Shown here: positions 23,778-33,089 of the stretch, piece by piece
Layout: each line of letters starts with the position of its first letter
Position numbering within the stretch: position 1 is the first letter of the stretch
Assembly: GCA_036676475.1 (NCBI GenBank)
Contig: JAKFCU010000044.1
Coordinates: 1 to 64,000 of the forward strand
Length of the DNA: 64,000 nucleotides
Source: LC029 sp036676475
GTDB taxonomy: Bacteria; Bacillota; Bacilli; Aneurinibacillales; RAOX-1
Direction: 5' to 3'
The notes under the pieces: generated by a model
Database searches by the model: none
Told to the model about the DNA's origin: nothing
What the model saw: only the letters and a program-made list of their open reading frames with translations
Made by a program: the position numbers and the translations under genes

Positions 23778-24701
23778 TTAATGATACATCTCTGACCCTG
23801 GATCCGGAAAATCGCCATGATAAGGATTAATATGAACCATAACATCTTGAACATGTTCAAATTCATTCATTAATTTATGCTTAACCTCTTTGCCTATCGA
23901 ATGTCCTTTTTTCACTGTGATATTCGGATTCACTCCAATTTTAACATCCACAATCACATAGTGACCATGTTCTCTCGCAAGTAGCCTATCAACTGTCATG
24001 ACTCCATCTACCTTTTCCACAGCATCCACAAGCTCCTGGGCAGCCTCATCATGGACTACATGATCAAGGGTATTATGAATGGATTCACCCAAGATGTGGT
24101 AGGCCATTTTCAGGACAAGAATCGATACGATCAATCCTGCTATAGGATCGAGATAGAGCAGAAAAGGAAGCTGAAACTTCCCTCCGATTACAGCTCCGCC
24201 AATCCCCACAACGGCTGCAAGGGAAGAATAAACATCGGAACGGTGCTCCCAGGCATTGGCGATAAGGGCCTGGCTATTTAGCTTTTTCCCTAATCGGTAC
24301 TTATATTGGAACATCCCTTCTTTTACCAGCATGGATATAAAAGCAGCATAAACGGCAATCAGTCCTGGAGCCTCAAGGGGATCGAGCATCGTCTGAAAAG
24401 ACTTATACCCTACTTCTAATCCGACAATAAATAAAATGATACTGACAATAATGGCAGCAATGGATTCTGCCTTTCCATGACCGTAGGGATGATCTTTATC
24501 CGGCGGTTTTTGGGCTGCCCTTAGACCAATGAGCACGGCAATGGATCCGATGACATCCGATGCTGAATGTACCGCATCCGCAATAAGGGCCTTACTATGT
24601 GCCACATATCCAATAACACCCTTGACTATAGCCAGGACAAGATTCCCAATAATTCCAACCCACGCAGCAAATTCTGCTTTCTTAAATCGTTCGTCGCTCA
24701 T
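23778..24701 (-). CDS. Cation diffusion facilitator (FieF/MntE-type metal exporter)
   Basis: The 307-residue membrane protein has six predicted helices. The first zinc-site residues are in ALIADAVHSASDVIGS and the second DxxxD-like pair in ALIANAWEHRSDVYSS (H and D). A cytoplasmic C-terminal domain (about 205-295) ends in HINPYHGD. CDF proteins are proton-driven exporters of Zn, Fe or Mn. The metal cannot be told from sequence, but the helix 2 and 5 residues resemble the Mn/Fe group. It lies between recJ and secF, separated from secF by a terminator. Confidence 0.92.
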   Translation of the reverse strand: MSDERFKKAEFAAWVGIIGNLVLAIVKGVIGYVAHSKALIADAVHSASDVIGSIAVLIGLRAAQKPPDKDHPYGHGKAESIAAIIVSIILFIVGLEVGYKSFQTMLDPLEAPGLIAVYAAFISMLVKEGMFQYKYRLGKKLNSQALIANAWEHRSDVYSSLAAVVGIGGAVIGGKFQLPFLLYLDPIAGLIVSILVLKMAYHILGESIHNTLDHVVHDEAAQELVDAVEKVDGVMTVDRLLAREHGHYVIVDVKIGVNPNITVKKGHSIGKEVKHKLMNEFEHVQDVMVHINPYHGDFPDPGSEMYH

Positions 24702-24736
24702 CTCTTCACCTCTACACTACTATGGCCATTTAATAT

Positions 24737-24768
24737 GAAAACCGCGGGAAGCCCGCGGTTTTCATATT
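24737..24768 (-). terminator. Terminator after secF
   Basis: GAAAACCGCGGG and CCCGCGGTTTTC form a 12-bp stem around a very short loop. The T-run is short on both strands, but the stem is strong. It separates the secDF operon from the cation exporter. Confidence 0.75.
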
Positions 24769-24775
24769 TTGCCCC

Positions 24776-25699
24776 TTATGAAGCCTCGTTATTTGTAGCA
24801 AATCGTTTTTTGACCAGATCTCTCCCTTTCCATTCCAACCATAACTGACTGGCAATAAAAATGGAAGAATACATACCAAACACTAATCCAGCCGTTAAAG
24901 CTAAGGCGAAATTGCGGATGCCCTCCCCACCAAATATAAGTAAGGCCACAGCAGCAAATAATACCGTGAGAACCGTGTTGATGGAACGGACAATGGTTTC
25001 TTGAATACTGATGTTAACCACCTTCTCCAAATCTTCCATCTTTTTGATTTTATAGAGACGAAGATTTTCCCGAATTCGGTCAAAGGTTACGATCGTATCG
25101 TTAATGGAATAACCAACAATGGTTAGGATCGCAGCAATAAACGGTAAATCTACTTCCAATTGGAAGATAGAAAATACAGCTATAACCGCAAAAGCATCAT
25201 GGAGCAAAGCCAGTACTCCAGTGATAGCAAATCGATATTCAAAGCGTATTGCGATATAGATAATGATCCCGATAGAAGCCCACGCAACCGCATAGATTGC
25301 CTGTTTCGCTAGCTCACGGCTGATCATGGGGTCAACCGTGCTCTCCTGGATATCAACTTGTTCCCCATACTTTTTGACAAAAGCAGCTTTTACATTTGCT
25401 ATTTGCTCCTTACTGAGCGGTTCAACAAACCGTATAGCCGCTCTTTCCCCCTGGTCACCCGCAATTTCAATACTTCCCGGTTCCAACTTGAGAGCTTTTA
25501 ATTGCCCTGCTACATCCGCTTCGGTAAAGGGTTTTCCAATCATAATATCCATACGGGTTCCACTTTGGAAGTCAACCCCAAGATTAAATCCAAAAACGAG
25601 GATAGCTATAATGCCCAGAACTTGTATGATGCCAGAGAGAGTAAAAAACAGTTTGCGCTTGGCTACATAATCAAACGTTTTAAAGTTCACCGATCTCAC
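24776..25699 (-). CDS. secF: Protein translocase subunit SecF
   Basis: The 307-residue protein has six predicted membrane helices, a periplasmic-side domain after helix 1, and SecF signatures FDYVAKRK near the start and GYSINDTIVTFDRIREN in helix 4-5. With SecD it uses the proton gradient to complete preprotein export. Its ATG lies 20 bp inside secD, so the two are translationally coupled. In B. subtilis the two are fused as one SecDF; here they are separate. Confidence 0.96.
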   Translation of the reverse strand: MRSVNFKTFDYVAKRKLFFTLSGIIQVLGIIAILVFGFNLGVDFQSGTRMDIMIGKPFTEADVAGQLKALKLEPGSIEIAGDQGERAAIRFVEPLSKEQIANVKAAFVKKYGEQVDIQESTVDPMISRELAKQAIYAVAWASIGIIIYIAIRFEYRFAITGVLALLHDAFAVIAVFSIFQLEVDLPFIAAILTIVGYSINDTIVTFDRIRENLRLYKIKKMEDLEKVVNISIQETIVRSINTVLTVLFAAVALLIFGGEGIRNFALALTAGLVFGMYSSIFIASQLWLEWKGRDLVKKRFATNNEAS

Positions 25700-26915
25700 T
25701 CTCCTTTACGCCGTAATACCATGGCTTGCGGAGCGCATTAGAGCGAACCCATATCGCCAACAATAATCTGGTCCCAAATACCGCTGTAAGCAAAGTCATT
25801 GTAATACCAACCATTAAGGTGACGGCAAATCCTTGAACAGAGCTTGTCCCAAAGTAAAACATGACAGCTCCAGCGATCATAGTCGTAATATTGGCATCTA
25901 AAATGGTGGATAGAGACCGCCGCTGACCCGCACGTACGGCAGAGAGCAATGTTTTACCTGAACGAAGTTCTTCCTTAATCCGCTCATAGGTAATAATATT
26001 GGCATCCACAGCCATTCCCACAGTTAGAATGAAGGCTGCAATACCGGGTAACGTTAATGTTGCATTCATCCAGTTCAAAATAAGCAGTATTAAATACATG
26101 TAGGCAACTAACGTAATAATAGCAATGACACCTGGCCATCTATAGTAGAGGAACATAAAGATAAAAATTAATCCAACCCCTATAGCACTTGCAAAAATGG
26201 ACTTATTCAATGATTCTGCCCCAAGCTTAGCACCAACACTGTTCGAGTATAACTCTTTCATTTCTACAGGCAAGGCTCCTGCATTTAAAATGGCTGCCAA
26301 TTCCGTAGCTTCCTCTACCGTATAATTCCCTGTAATGGAAGCTGTTCCTCCGGAAATGACGCTTTGTACAACTGGACTTGTCAATATTTTTTTATCCAGA
26401 GCGATACTGATTGGTTGTCCTATATATTTCTTTGTAATGTCTTCAAATTTCTTTGCGTCCTTAAGTTTCAAGGCAATATAGGGCCTTTTTACTTCATCAT
26501 ATTCAACGGAAGCGCCATCTTCCGCCAAATCGTTACCTGTCATTAATTCTTCTCCTATTACACTTAAAAATGCTAATCTAGCCGGTTCACCCAACAGCTT
26601 TCGGGCCTGCTCCTGATTGGTTACTCCTGCTAGCTTGACACGTATCCGATCGTTGCCTTCGATGGAGAGTTCCGGCTCTGCCACTCCGATAATATCAATC
26701 CGCTTAATTAGTGCTCCTACTGTATCCTTGAGAGTATTTTTCGTTAACTCCTGACCTTCCTCAATGGGCTTTACTTCATACAGAATCTCAAAACCGCCTT
26801 GCAGGTCCAAACCGAGCGTAATGCCCTTAACCACACCACTAGCGGTAGCTCCAATGAGGCCGAAAGTTAAACCTACTACTAATAAAAAGGCTATAATTCG
26901 GCTCCATTTAATCAT
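25680..26915 (-). CDS. secD: Protein translocase subunit SecD
   Basis: The 411-residue protein starts with a membrane helix followed by LGLDLQGGFEILYEV, the SecD signature. It has a P1 domain that is short compared with E. coli SecD, a length normal for Firmicutes. Five C-terminal helices include AVDANIITYERIKEE, with the conserved Asp used in proton transfer. It overlaps secF by 20 bp. Confidence 0.96.
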   Translation of the reverse strand: MIKWSRIIAFLLVVGLTFGLIGATASGVVKGITLGLDLQGGFEILYEVKPIEEGQELTKNTLKDTVGALIKRIDIIGVAEPELSIEGNDRIRVKLAGVTNQEQARKLLGEPARLAFLSVIGEELMTGNDLAEDGASVEYDEVKRPYIALKLKDAKKFEDITKKYIGQPISIALDKKILTSPVVQSVISGGTASITGNYTVEEATELAAILNAGALPVEMKELYSNSVGAKLGAESLNKSIFASAIGVGLIFIFMFLYYRWPGVIAIITLVAYMYLILLILNWMNATLTLPGIAAFILTVGMAVDANIITYERIKEELRSGKTLLSAVRAGQRRSLSTILDANITTMIAGAVMFYFGTSSVQGFAVTLMVGITMTLLTAVFGTRLLLAIWVRSNALRKPWYYGVKESEIGEL

Positions 26916-27070
26916 GTTTAGGCTTTTCCTCCTTTTATCTCTCTTTATCTTTGCTTTATATTCAGCAAAGGGCCTTCTTCTCCAATAGTGCTATTATACG
27001 CATCCGTTAAAATACATGTCAATTGACGGGAATAAATCACAAAAAGGAGTAACATATCTGGTCTTTTCTC

Positions 27071-27322
27071 TTATTCGAACTCTCCCCGATAAACTTTCAT
27101 GGTCATCCAATTCATGAACTTGGTAACGGATAAAGATAAAATATCATTTACCATTTTATGTATGGGGGGGATTTCTTTACGATAAGTACTGGATACGCAT
27201 TCCCAAATTTCTTGAGAAGTGACATTTTCATATCCAAGAAAATGAAATTCTTCCGCCTTACTCTGACAAATATCCTTCATCTCTAATTTTAACCTTTTCA
27301 AATCATTTTGATGTTCTTCCAT
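27071..27322 (-). CDS. comN: ComN-type post-transcriptional regulator
   Basis: The 83-residue protein starts at MEEHQNDL (27322), chosen because GGGAGAGG lies 6 bases before it; a longer frame to 27367 has no ribosome site. It has the helical ComN pattern (CQSKAEEFHFLGYENVTSQE) and the conserved position between secDF and spoVB. In B. subtilis ComN promotes accumulation of the comE operon transcript and associates with DivIVA. It is monocistronic and opposite to spoVB. Confidence 0.8.
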   Translation of the reverse strand: MEEHQNDLKRLKLEMKDICQSKAEEFHFLGYENVTSQEIWECVSSTYRKEIPPIHKMVNDILSLSVTKFMNWMTMKVYRGEFE

Positions 27323-27427
27323 ATTAGACCTCTCCCAATAATATTTGGTCATGTCCCACTTGTACATGCATATCTATATTATGTAACCGTTTGTACACTT
27401 CGCGGATAAGGAAAAGGAGCAGTCGGC

Positions 27428-29005
27428 ATGACCAAGCAAACATTTTATAAGGGTACGTTGATTCTTGTTGTAGCAGGACTACTCACTAAATTGATGGGTT
27501 TTATAAACCGTATATTTCTTTCTCGCATTATTGGGGCAGAAGGGATGGGGCTTTACCAAATGGCTGTACCCACCCTTTATCTGGTCATTACCCTCACCCA
27601 ATTCGGATTGCCCATTGCCATTTCAAAGCTGGTTGCCGAAGCGGCTGCCGAAAATAATACAAATAAAATTAAATCCATTTTAAAAATTTCATTGCTGCTC
27701 GTGTCCATACTCAGTGTCATTTTCACGCTAGCCATGGTTGCAGGAGCACCCTTTATCTCCCAACATCTTTTGACTGATCCAAGAGCGTACTATTCCCTCA
27801 TTGGGATCGCCCCCATTGTTCCTATTGTAGCCATCTCATCGATTATCCGCGGATATTTTCAAGGCAAGCAGAATATGATACCTACGGCAAGCTCTCAGGT
27901 TATTGAACAATTTGTCCGAATCTTCACCGTAATCTTCCTGGCCAATGCCTTTTTACCAAAAGGAGTGGAATATGCCGCTGCTGCGGCCATGGTTGGAGTA
28001 GTGCTGGGTGAGTTGGCGGGAGTGCTATCTTTGCTTTACCAATTCCGCCAAACCAAGCTCAAGCATGTATGGGCAGGATCTAAAATGAGCAAAGCCCTTC
28101 AACGACATAGAGATACGCTTAAGGGCCTGGTTCGGATCGCCATTCCGGTTACATCAGGAAGGCTGATCGGTTCTTTAACCTTTTGGATTGAGCCCATTGT
28201 TGTGGCCCAAAGTCTGGCTATTGCCGGATTAAGCACGGCTGCGGCCACTACCTATTACGGTCAACTTCAGGGGATGGCTATCCCTCTTCTTACCTTTCCG
28301 ACCTTCTTTACTTATTCTCTTGCCGTTTCACTAGTTCCTGCTGTAGCCGAGGCGCATGCTAAAAAAAATTGGGCTATGGTTCATCGGCGAATTCATCAAT
28401 CCCTTAGGATCGCCCTCATTATTGGTGCCCCTTTTACCGTACTCCTGTATATTTTAGCCGAGCCGTTATGCCAGGTTATATATGGTTCCATAGAGGTAGG
28501 CACCATCATGAAGCTGATGGTACCCTTTTGTTTATTATTATACTTCCAAGGGCCTCTGGCTGCCGCCTTACAAGGATTGGATTACGCTCAGGTGGCAATG
28601 AAAAACACCATATACGGTGCCATCCTAAAAACAGTAACTATCTATCTTCTGGCAACGACCCCAGGAGTAGGTCCACATGGCATTACGATTGCCATTAGTA
28701 TTGGAATTGTGATTGTAACCTTATTACACTTTTTCAGCATTGTAAAGCTAACGGGCTTTACCATTCATCTCTTTGACTTCGTTAAGGTAATAGGTGCCAT
28801 GGGCATGATGGGATGGACAGGATATTTAATGTTCGAATCCCTTCAAGCAACATGGCAGCTCTCAACTGCCTTGTTCATGACCTCTATAGGCTCCATGGCC
28901 GTTTATTTAATCTTATTGGTTTGGCTAAAAGTACTAGGTCGCCAGGATGTTCAAAGAATTCCTTGGATAGGAAGGATCATTGCTCCCTTCTTTAAGCTTC
29001 GTTAA
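27428..29005 (+). CDS. spoVB: Stage V sporulation protein B, MOP-superfamily flippase
   Basis: The 525-residue polytopic protein has about 14 helices and the MATE/MOP-like start TKQTFYKGTLILVVAGL...KLMGFINRIFLSRIIG. SpoVB is needed for spore cortex synthesis and is related to the lipid II flippase MurJ/Amj group. The position between comN and a YetF-type gene matches B. subtilis. A AAAAGGAG ribosome site precedes the ATG. Expression in the mother cell would be expected; a sigma-E promoter upstream is not convincing. Confidence 0.93.
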   Translation: MTKQTFYKGTLILVVAGLLTKLMGFINRIFLSRIIGAEGMGLYQMAVPTLYLVITLTQFGLPIAISKLVAEAAAENNTNKIKSILKISLLLVSILSVIFTLAMVAGAPFISQHLLTDPRAYYSLIGIAPIVPIVAISSIIRGYFQGKQNMIPTASSQVIEQFVRIFTVIFLANAFLPKGVEYAAAAAMVGVVLGELAGVLSLLYQFRQTKLKHVWAGSKMSKALQRHRDTLKGLVRIAIPVTSGRLIGSLTFWIEPIVVAQSLAIAGLSTAAATTYYGQLQGMAIPLLTFPTFFTYSLAVSLVPAVAEAHAKKNWAMVHRRIHQSLRIALIIGAPFTVLLYILAEPLCQVIYGSIEVGTIMKLMVPFCLLLYFQGPLAAALQGLDYAQVAMKNTIYGAILKTVTIYLLATTPGVGPHGITIAISIGIVIVTLLHFFSIVKLTGFTIHLFDFVKVIGAMGMMGWTGYLMFESLQATWQLSTALFMTSIGSMAVYLILLVWLKVLGRQDVQRIPWIGRIIAPFFKLR

Positions 29006-29550
29006 GCTTTTTTCTTGTCCAAAAACATTGTTCCTTGGCGATCAATACTGCAATAGGCAACTTCTTTAAAACGTCTTGCTCCAAATTTTTGAACTTCATT
29101 TTTGAGCCAAAATCGTGTTTTTCCGATTTTCCCTAAATTCATATCGAGTACCTTTCCGTCTAAAATGAGAGGAAGAGGCAGTATCCCGATTGGCTGCTGG
29201 ATGACCATGGGCTCAAGAGCGCCCATCTCTACATCTGCTGTCTGGACTCTAATAGGCTTCCTTTCTTGTAATGGTTTTTGTTCCCCCCAGCTTGCAGGCT
29301 GATCTGTCTTCTTCTTTCGAAACACGGGACCAAAAACAAAATGAAGAATCAGCAGAATGGAAATGGGGAGGAGAATAACCGATAAAGGTTTACCAGGTTC
29401 ATCAATGGCCAAAACAGAAAATTGGGCAACGATAAAAGCAATCAACAAATCCGCTAAAGTGGGTTTCTTCTTTTTCCAAAAAGAGTACATGACCAACATA
29501 ACCAGAAAATAAAAAAACAAGGTGCGTACCAGTAGGATTACCAGCTCCAT
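29002..29550 (-). CDS. DUF421 (YetF-family) membrane protein
   Basis: The 182-residue protein has three N-terminal membrane helices (VRTLFFYFLVMLVM, ADLLIAFIVAQFSVLAI, LSVILLPISILLILHF) and a soluble tail with ILDGKVLDMNLGKIGKTRFWL, the DUF421 hallmark (LDG...L...G). B. subtilis has the relative YrbG next to spoVB; YetF-family proteins there include spore germination factors. Its 3' end overlaps the spoVB 3' end by 4 bp in convergent orientation. It is shorter than most relatives and lacks the usual GKR motif after helix 1 (WKKKKPT instead). Confidence 0.75.
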   Translation of the reverse strand: MELVILLVRTLFFYFLVMLVMYSFWKKKKPTLADLLIAFIVAQFSVLAIDEPGKPLSVILLPISILLILHFVFGPVFRKKKTDQPASWGEQKPLQERKPIRVQTADVEMGALEPMVIQQPIGILPLPLILDGKVLDMNLGKIGKTRFWLKNEVQKFGARRFKEVAYCSIDRQGTMFLDKKKA

Positions 29551-29629
29551 TGGAATCCTCCTTGTGGATACCGATTACTCCCTAGTCTGAACTGGAGGGA
29601 GTAGATCTATGTACAGCACCTTGTACCAA

Positions 29630-30601
29630 CTACATCCATCTTCTTTTTTTAAATATATACAGCATCAACCCGGTGATCATGATCATAAAAAAACTGATGG
29701 CCCCCGTTGCCCATATCTTATCCCCCATGGGAAGTTCTACATTCATTCCAAAAAAACCAGTGATAAAGGTAAGTGGCATCATGATCGTGGAGATAATGGT
29801 CAGTACCCTCATAATTTCTGTTGTTTTGGCACTTACGATGGAATAATACGTATCCATGGCTCCATTTACCAGATCGCGAAAGGTTTCTGTGGAGTCTACA
29901 ATTCGCTCCAAATGATCAACCAAATCGATATAGAAAGGAATGTTTTCTTCGCGAATTTCAAAGGAAAGCCGACCGTTTAAATTAGCAAATATTCTCTTTT
30001 GAGGCAGTATGACGCGACGAATCAGGATAATGGTCCGTTTCAGCGCTAGAAACTCTTCCGTAATTTCCTCTACCTTATGGTAATAAATCTCATCTTCCAA
30101 TTCATCGATACGAACACTAATCCGATCTAGAATCGGGAAGTATTCATCTGTAATGCCATCTACGATATTATAAAGAAGATAATCAGGACCTTTGTTCATA
30201 TAATCTTTGCTCTTTAAACAGGCTGCAGCGATTCGGCCAATGGTACTCATCGGGCTCTTGTGAATGGTCACAATGTAGTTAGGACCTAAAAAGACATTCA
30301 ACTCTAATGTTGTAATCTCATTGTCGCTCTCCTCGTTATATCGAAGGGAGTGAAAAACGAAGAAATAATAATCTTCGTAGTTGTCAACCTTTGCGCGCGG
30401 AGATACATGCAGACAGTCTTCAATCGCTAAGGGGTGGAAGTTAAAAATATTGGCTATATAATGAAGTTCCTCATTCCCAACGTCATACAAATCAATCCAC
30501 AGCAAATCCTCCGGTGATTTCAGAAAATAATTAATTTTCTCCAAGTCCATATCGTGGTACACTTGCTGCTCGGAATGATTATAAAAATAGGTTTTGATCA
30601 T
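29630..30601 (-). CDS. corA: CorA-type magnesium/cobalt transporter
   Basis: The 323-residue protein has a large cytoplasmic N-terminal domain, two C-terminal membrane helices and the signature GMN at the end of helix 1 (TGFFGMNVELPMG), followed by the short loop of the pore entrance. CorA pentamers conduct Mg2+ passively. The C-terminal KKRRWM basic tail is typical. It is monocistronic, between a terminator at 30.65 kb and the DUF421 gene. Confidence 0.94.
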   Translation of the reverse strand: MIKTYFYNHSEQQVYHDMDLEKINYFLKSPEDLLWIDLYDVGNEELHYIANIFNFHPLAIEDCLHVSPRAKVDNYEDYYFFVFHSLRYNEESDNEITTLELNVFLGPNYIVTIHKSPMSTIGRIAAACLKSKDYMNKGPDYLLYNIVDGITDEYFPILDRISVRIDELEDEIYYHKVEEITEEFLALKRTIILIRRVILPQKRIFANLNGRLSFEIREENIPFYIDLVDHLERIVDSTETFRDLVNGAMDTYYSIVSAKTTEIMRVLTIISTIMMPLTFITGFFGMNVELPMGDKIWATGAISFFMIMITGLMLYIFKKRRWM

Positions 30602-30634
30602 CTTCCATTCACCCCATTGCGCTCAATAATAATG

Positions 30635-30660
30635 AAAAGGGCAGAAAAACCTGCCCTTTT
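30635..30660 (-). terminator. Terminator of the anion permease gene
   Basis: On the minus strand AAAAGGGCAG and CTGCCCTTTT form a 10-bp stem around GTTTTT and are followed by TTTT. It lies about 50 bp after the permease stop. Confidence 0.85.
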
Positions 30661-30708
30661 ATCATATATAACGATTGAAAACTTTTCAATTTCATATTGT
30701 TTTTTATT

Positions 30709-32043
30709 TTAAAGAAAAGCAACAAGATATCTAAAATAAATATAAACAGTAGCGATAATCAATGTAACTAGCGTGATCGGCGCTCCAATTTTTAAGAAAT
30801 CCATGTAAGAGAACCCGTTTCCTTCCCGGGCTGCCATACCTGCTACAATCACGTTGGCTGAAGCCCCGATGATTGTACCGTTTCCTCCCAAACAAGCACC
30901 AAGAGCAAGAGACCACCACAATGCGTTTATTTCTGGAGAATCAGTGGCAAGCCCTAAACCTGTTCCCATATCTTGAATCAAAGGAATCATGGTAGCCACA
31001 AACGGTATATTATCAATGGTGGCTGAAGCAATTCCTGAAACCCAAAGGATCAGCAAACCGGCCATCGGAATATTTCCTTCTGTCAAATCCAGCATAGCTA
31101 GTGCAATGTTCTTGATGATCCCAACATCGACCAAACCGCCAACCAAAGTAAAGAGCCCAGCAAAGAAGAAGATGGTAATCCACTCCACAGAATGGAAAAC
31201 TTCCTCCATATCGTGTTCCTTCACTCCAATCAGCATGAGAATGGTGGCTCCCCCAATAGCAACCACAGCTGCATCTAAGTGAAGCACGGAATGAAGCATA
31301 AATCCTAAAATCGTCAGCCCAAGAACAATGAGACATTTTTTCATGAGCGGATAATCTGTAATATATTCATTCTCATTTAAATTCATTATCTTCTGCTTCG
31401 TTGCCTCATCCGCACTCATTTGCTTGCGATAGATGAGATAAAGAATATACAGGATCACCGCACTAATAACGATAATGACAGGTGCCAAATTAAAAAGGAA
31501 AGCATTGAAGGTCAAATGAGGATTCGCTCCTCCAATCATAATATTCGGCGGATCCCCGATGAGTGTTGCTGTTCCGCCAATATTTGAAAACAATACCTCT
31601 GAAATCAGAAAGGGAACCGGATTTACCCCTAAAATCCGCGTAATTGAAAACGTTACCGGTACAACTAGCAATACGGTCGTGACATTGTCTAATAAGGCAG
31701 ATGCTACCGCTGTCAAAACAGATAGCATTAAGAGAATGCGAATGGGCTCTCCTCCTGCCATCTTTGCTGCTTTTACTGCCGCATATTGAAAGACCCCCGT
31801 CTTATTAGTAATTCCGACTAGAATCATCATTCCAATTAAGAGAGTGATTGTTCCCCATTCAATATGATGGGTAAAAGCTGCATCAAGATCTACAATCCCA
31901 AAGCCTATCATTAATATGGCCCCTAGCAAGGCGATTACAGCTCGATTGATTTTCTCTGTGATAATAATCGCATAGGTGACTAAAAAGATGATGACAGCTA
32001 TGTATATTTGTGCAGTTGACGCCTCTGCTACATGATGTTCCAC
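30709..32043 (-). CDS. ArsB/NhaD-type (ion transporter superfamily) anion permease
   Basis: The 444-residue protein has about 11-12 helices. Two inverted repeat halves carry the superfamily motifs: IGDPPNIMIGGANP in the first half, DNIPFVATMIPL and NGTIIGASANVIVAG in the second. Close relatives are annotated ArsB or citrate transporter-like. No ars genes are near, so arsenite export is not supported. Start is a GTG at 32043 with GGGAGG upstream. It is opposite to the TIGR04086 gene. Confidence 0.85.
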   Translation of the reverse strand: MEHHVAEASTAQIYIAVIIFLVTYAIIITEKINRAVIALLGAILMIGFGIVDLDAAFTHHIEWGTITLLIGMMILVGITNKTGVFQYAAVKAAKMAGGEPIRILLMLSVLTAVASALLDNVTTVLLVVPVTFSITRILGVNPVPFLISEVLFSNIGGTATLIGDPPNIMIGGANPHLTFNAFLFNLAPVIIVISAVILYILYLIYRKQMSADEATKQKIMNLNENEYITDYPLMKKCLIVLGLTILGFMLHSVLHLDAAVVAIGGATILMLIGVKEHDMEEVFHSVEWITIFFFAGLFTLVGGLVDVGIIKNIALAMLDLTEGNIPMAGLLILWVSGIASATIDNIPFVATMIPLIQDMGTGLGLATDSPEINALWWSLALGACLGGNGTIIGASANVIVAGMAAREGNGFSYMDFLKIGAPITLVTLIIATVYIYFRYLVAFL

Positions 32044-32193
32044 TTTTGTCTCTTCCTCCCTCTACTTTTAAATTATCTTCAATATTATAGCGAAGTTAGT
32101 TATGTCAGTCCATGTTTTAAGACAGACTGTCATAAATCGCCAGCCCCATTCATAGATTGTACAAATCCTTTGAACATGTGGGAGGTAATGTTA

Positions 32194-32577
32194 ATGAAAA
32201 CCATCGCATCATCTTCATCCCCCATTATAACCGGAACTCTAACCACCATCGGACTCGTCCTGATTGGATCCCTGCTTACATCCTTACTCCTTCAATTCAG
32301 CAGTTTAAGTGAAATGAGTCTACCTTACTTTACTTACGCCATTAATGGCCTAAGTCTTCTCATTGGAGGATGGATTGCTGGAAGAAAAGGGGGACAAAAG
32401 GGCTGGTACTTTGGCGGATTAACCGGAATCGCTTATTTTATTCTTATCATTTTAATTGGCTTTCTGGCCTTTGATGTAACACCCCAATTGAATGCTGTGC
32501 TTTATCTTGCCTTAGCATTTTTAGTGGGGGCCTCAGGCGGTATTTTTGGTGTTAACATGTCAGGCGGCGGAAAATAA
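32194..32577 (+). CDS. TIGR04086 (YrzE-like) four-helix membrane protein
   Basis: The 127-residue protein starts at the ATG at 32194, eight bases after GGGAGG; the frame open from 32032 has no ribosome site there. It has four hydrophobic helices with two Gly-rich hairpins (LIGGWIAGRKGGQKGW and VGASGGIFGVNMSGGGK), the pattern of the TIGR04086 family. That family is conserved next to yajC in Bacillales. Function is unknown. It is convergent with yajC. Confidence 0.8.
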   Translation: MKTIASSSSPIITGTLTTIGLVLIGSLLTSLLLQFSSLSEMSLPYFTYAINGLSLLIGGWIAGRKGGQKGWYFGGLTGIAYFILIILIGFLAFDVTPQLNAVLYLALAFLVGASGGIFGVNMSGGGK

Positions 32578-32580
32578 AAA

Positions 32581-32712
32581 TTCCCTACCTTGACATTGGG
32601 ATAGTTTAACGTCAAGGGCCAAGCCCTTAGTTCTGATAAAATAAATTTATCAGAACTAACCCGAAGGGTTGATGTCAAGTTACCCCAAAACCCTTGATGT
32701 CAAGGTAGGGAA
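32581..32712. repeat. 132-bp nested palindrome with 16-bp perfect terminal inverted repeats
   Basis: TTCCCTACCTTGACAT (32581-32596) is repeated inverted and perfect at 32697-32712. An inner perfect pair TTAGTTCTGATAAA (32627-32640) and its complement (32646-32659) forms a tight hairpin at the centre. The arms between also contain four TTGAC(A/G)T-like words in alternating orientation. It contains no ORF and could fold as one long cruciform or RNA hairpin. It resembles a small non-autonomous element (MITE). Confidence 0.75.
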
Positions 32713-32760
32713 AGTCTTGCTCGCTCCACTACCCTAAGTAGAGCGGCAAGACTATTTTTT
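32713..32760 (+). terminator. Terminator of the TIGR04086 gene
   Basis: AGTCTTGCTCGCTC pairs with GAGCGGCAAGACT (one bulge) and is followed by ATTTTTT. The T-run reaches into the yajC stop codon on the other strand. Confidence 0.8.
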
Positions 32761-33070
32761 ACTTATCGTTTGAGTCGTCGCTTAGTACTTGATTAATCGC
32801 TTGTCTTTCTAACGTGACTTTGGTATTGTCAGAGATTTTAACAATAACCGTTTCTTCTTTCAGCTCCAAAACCGTTCCATGAATTCCTCCGATAGTCACG
32901 ATTTGATCCCCTTTTTTAACTGCTCCTAGCATCGCCGTTCTTTGTTTTTGCTTTTTTTGCTGTGGACGAATGAGCAGGAAATAAAAGATGGCAAACATGA
33001 GGACAAGCGGTAAAATCGATCCTAGAAAACCTCCTCCAGTTGCTGCACCTTCTGCTAGTTCAAATGACAT
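32759..33070 (-). CDS. yajC: Sec translocon accessory protein YajC
   Basis: The 103-residue protein has one N-terminal membrane helix (GSILPLVLMFAIFYFLLI) followed by RPQQKKQKQR and GDQIVTIGGIHGTV, the YajC signature. It associates with SecDF. The ATG at 33070 lies 8 bases after AAGGAGGG. It is the last gene of the ruvC-to-yajC run, 19 bp after tgt. Confidence 0.95.
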   Translation of the reverse strand: MSFELAEGAATGGGFLGSILPLVLMFAIFYFLLIRPQQKKQKQRTAMLGAVKKGDQIVTIGGIHGTVLELKEETVIVKISDNTKVTLERQAINQVLSDDSNDK

Positions 33071-33089
33071 CAAAATCCCTCCTTATGTA

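Noticed and set aside
29575..29602. TACTCCCT/AGGGAGTA hairpin upstream of the DUF421 gene as a terminator
   Set aside because: No T-run on either strand and no transcript that would need ending there is evident.
30709..32043. Arsenite efflux pump ArsB
   Set aside because: The fold matches, but there are no arsR, arsA or arsC genes nearby and the superfamily covers many anions, so only the superfamily is claimed.
32032..32193. 54-codon N-terminal extension of the TIGR04086 protein
   Set aside because: The extension has poor coding character, overlaps the start of the divergent permease gene, and GGGAGG supports the ATG at 32194.
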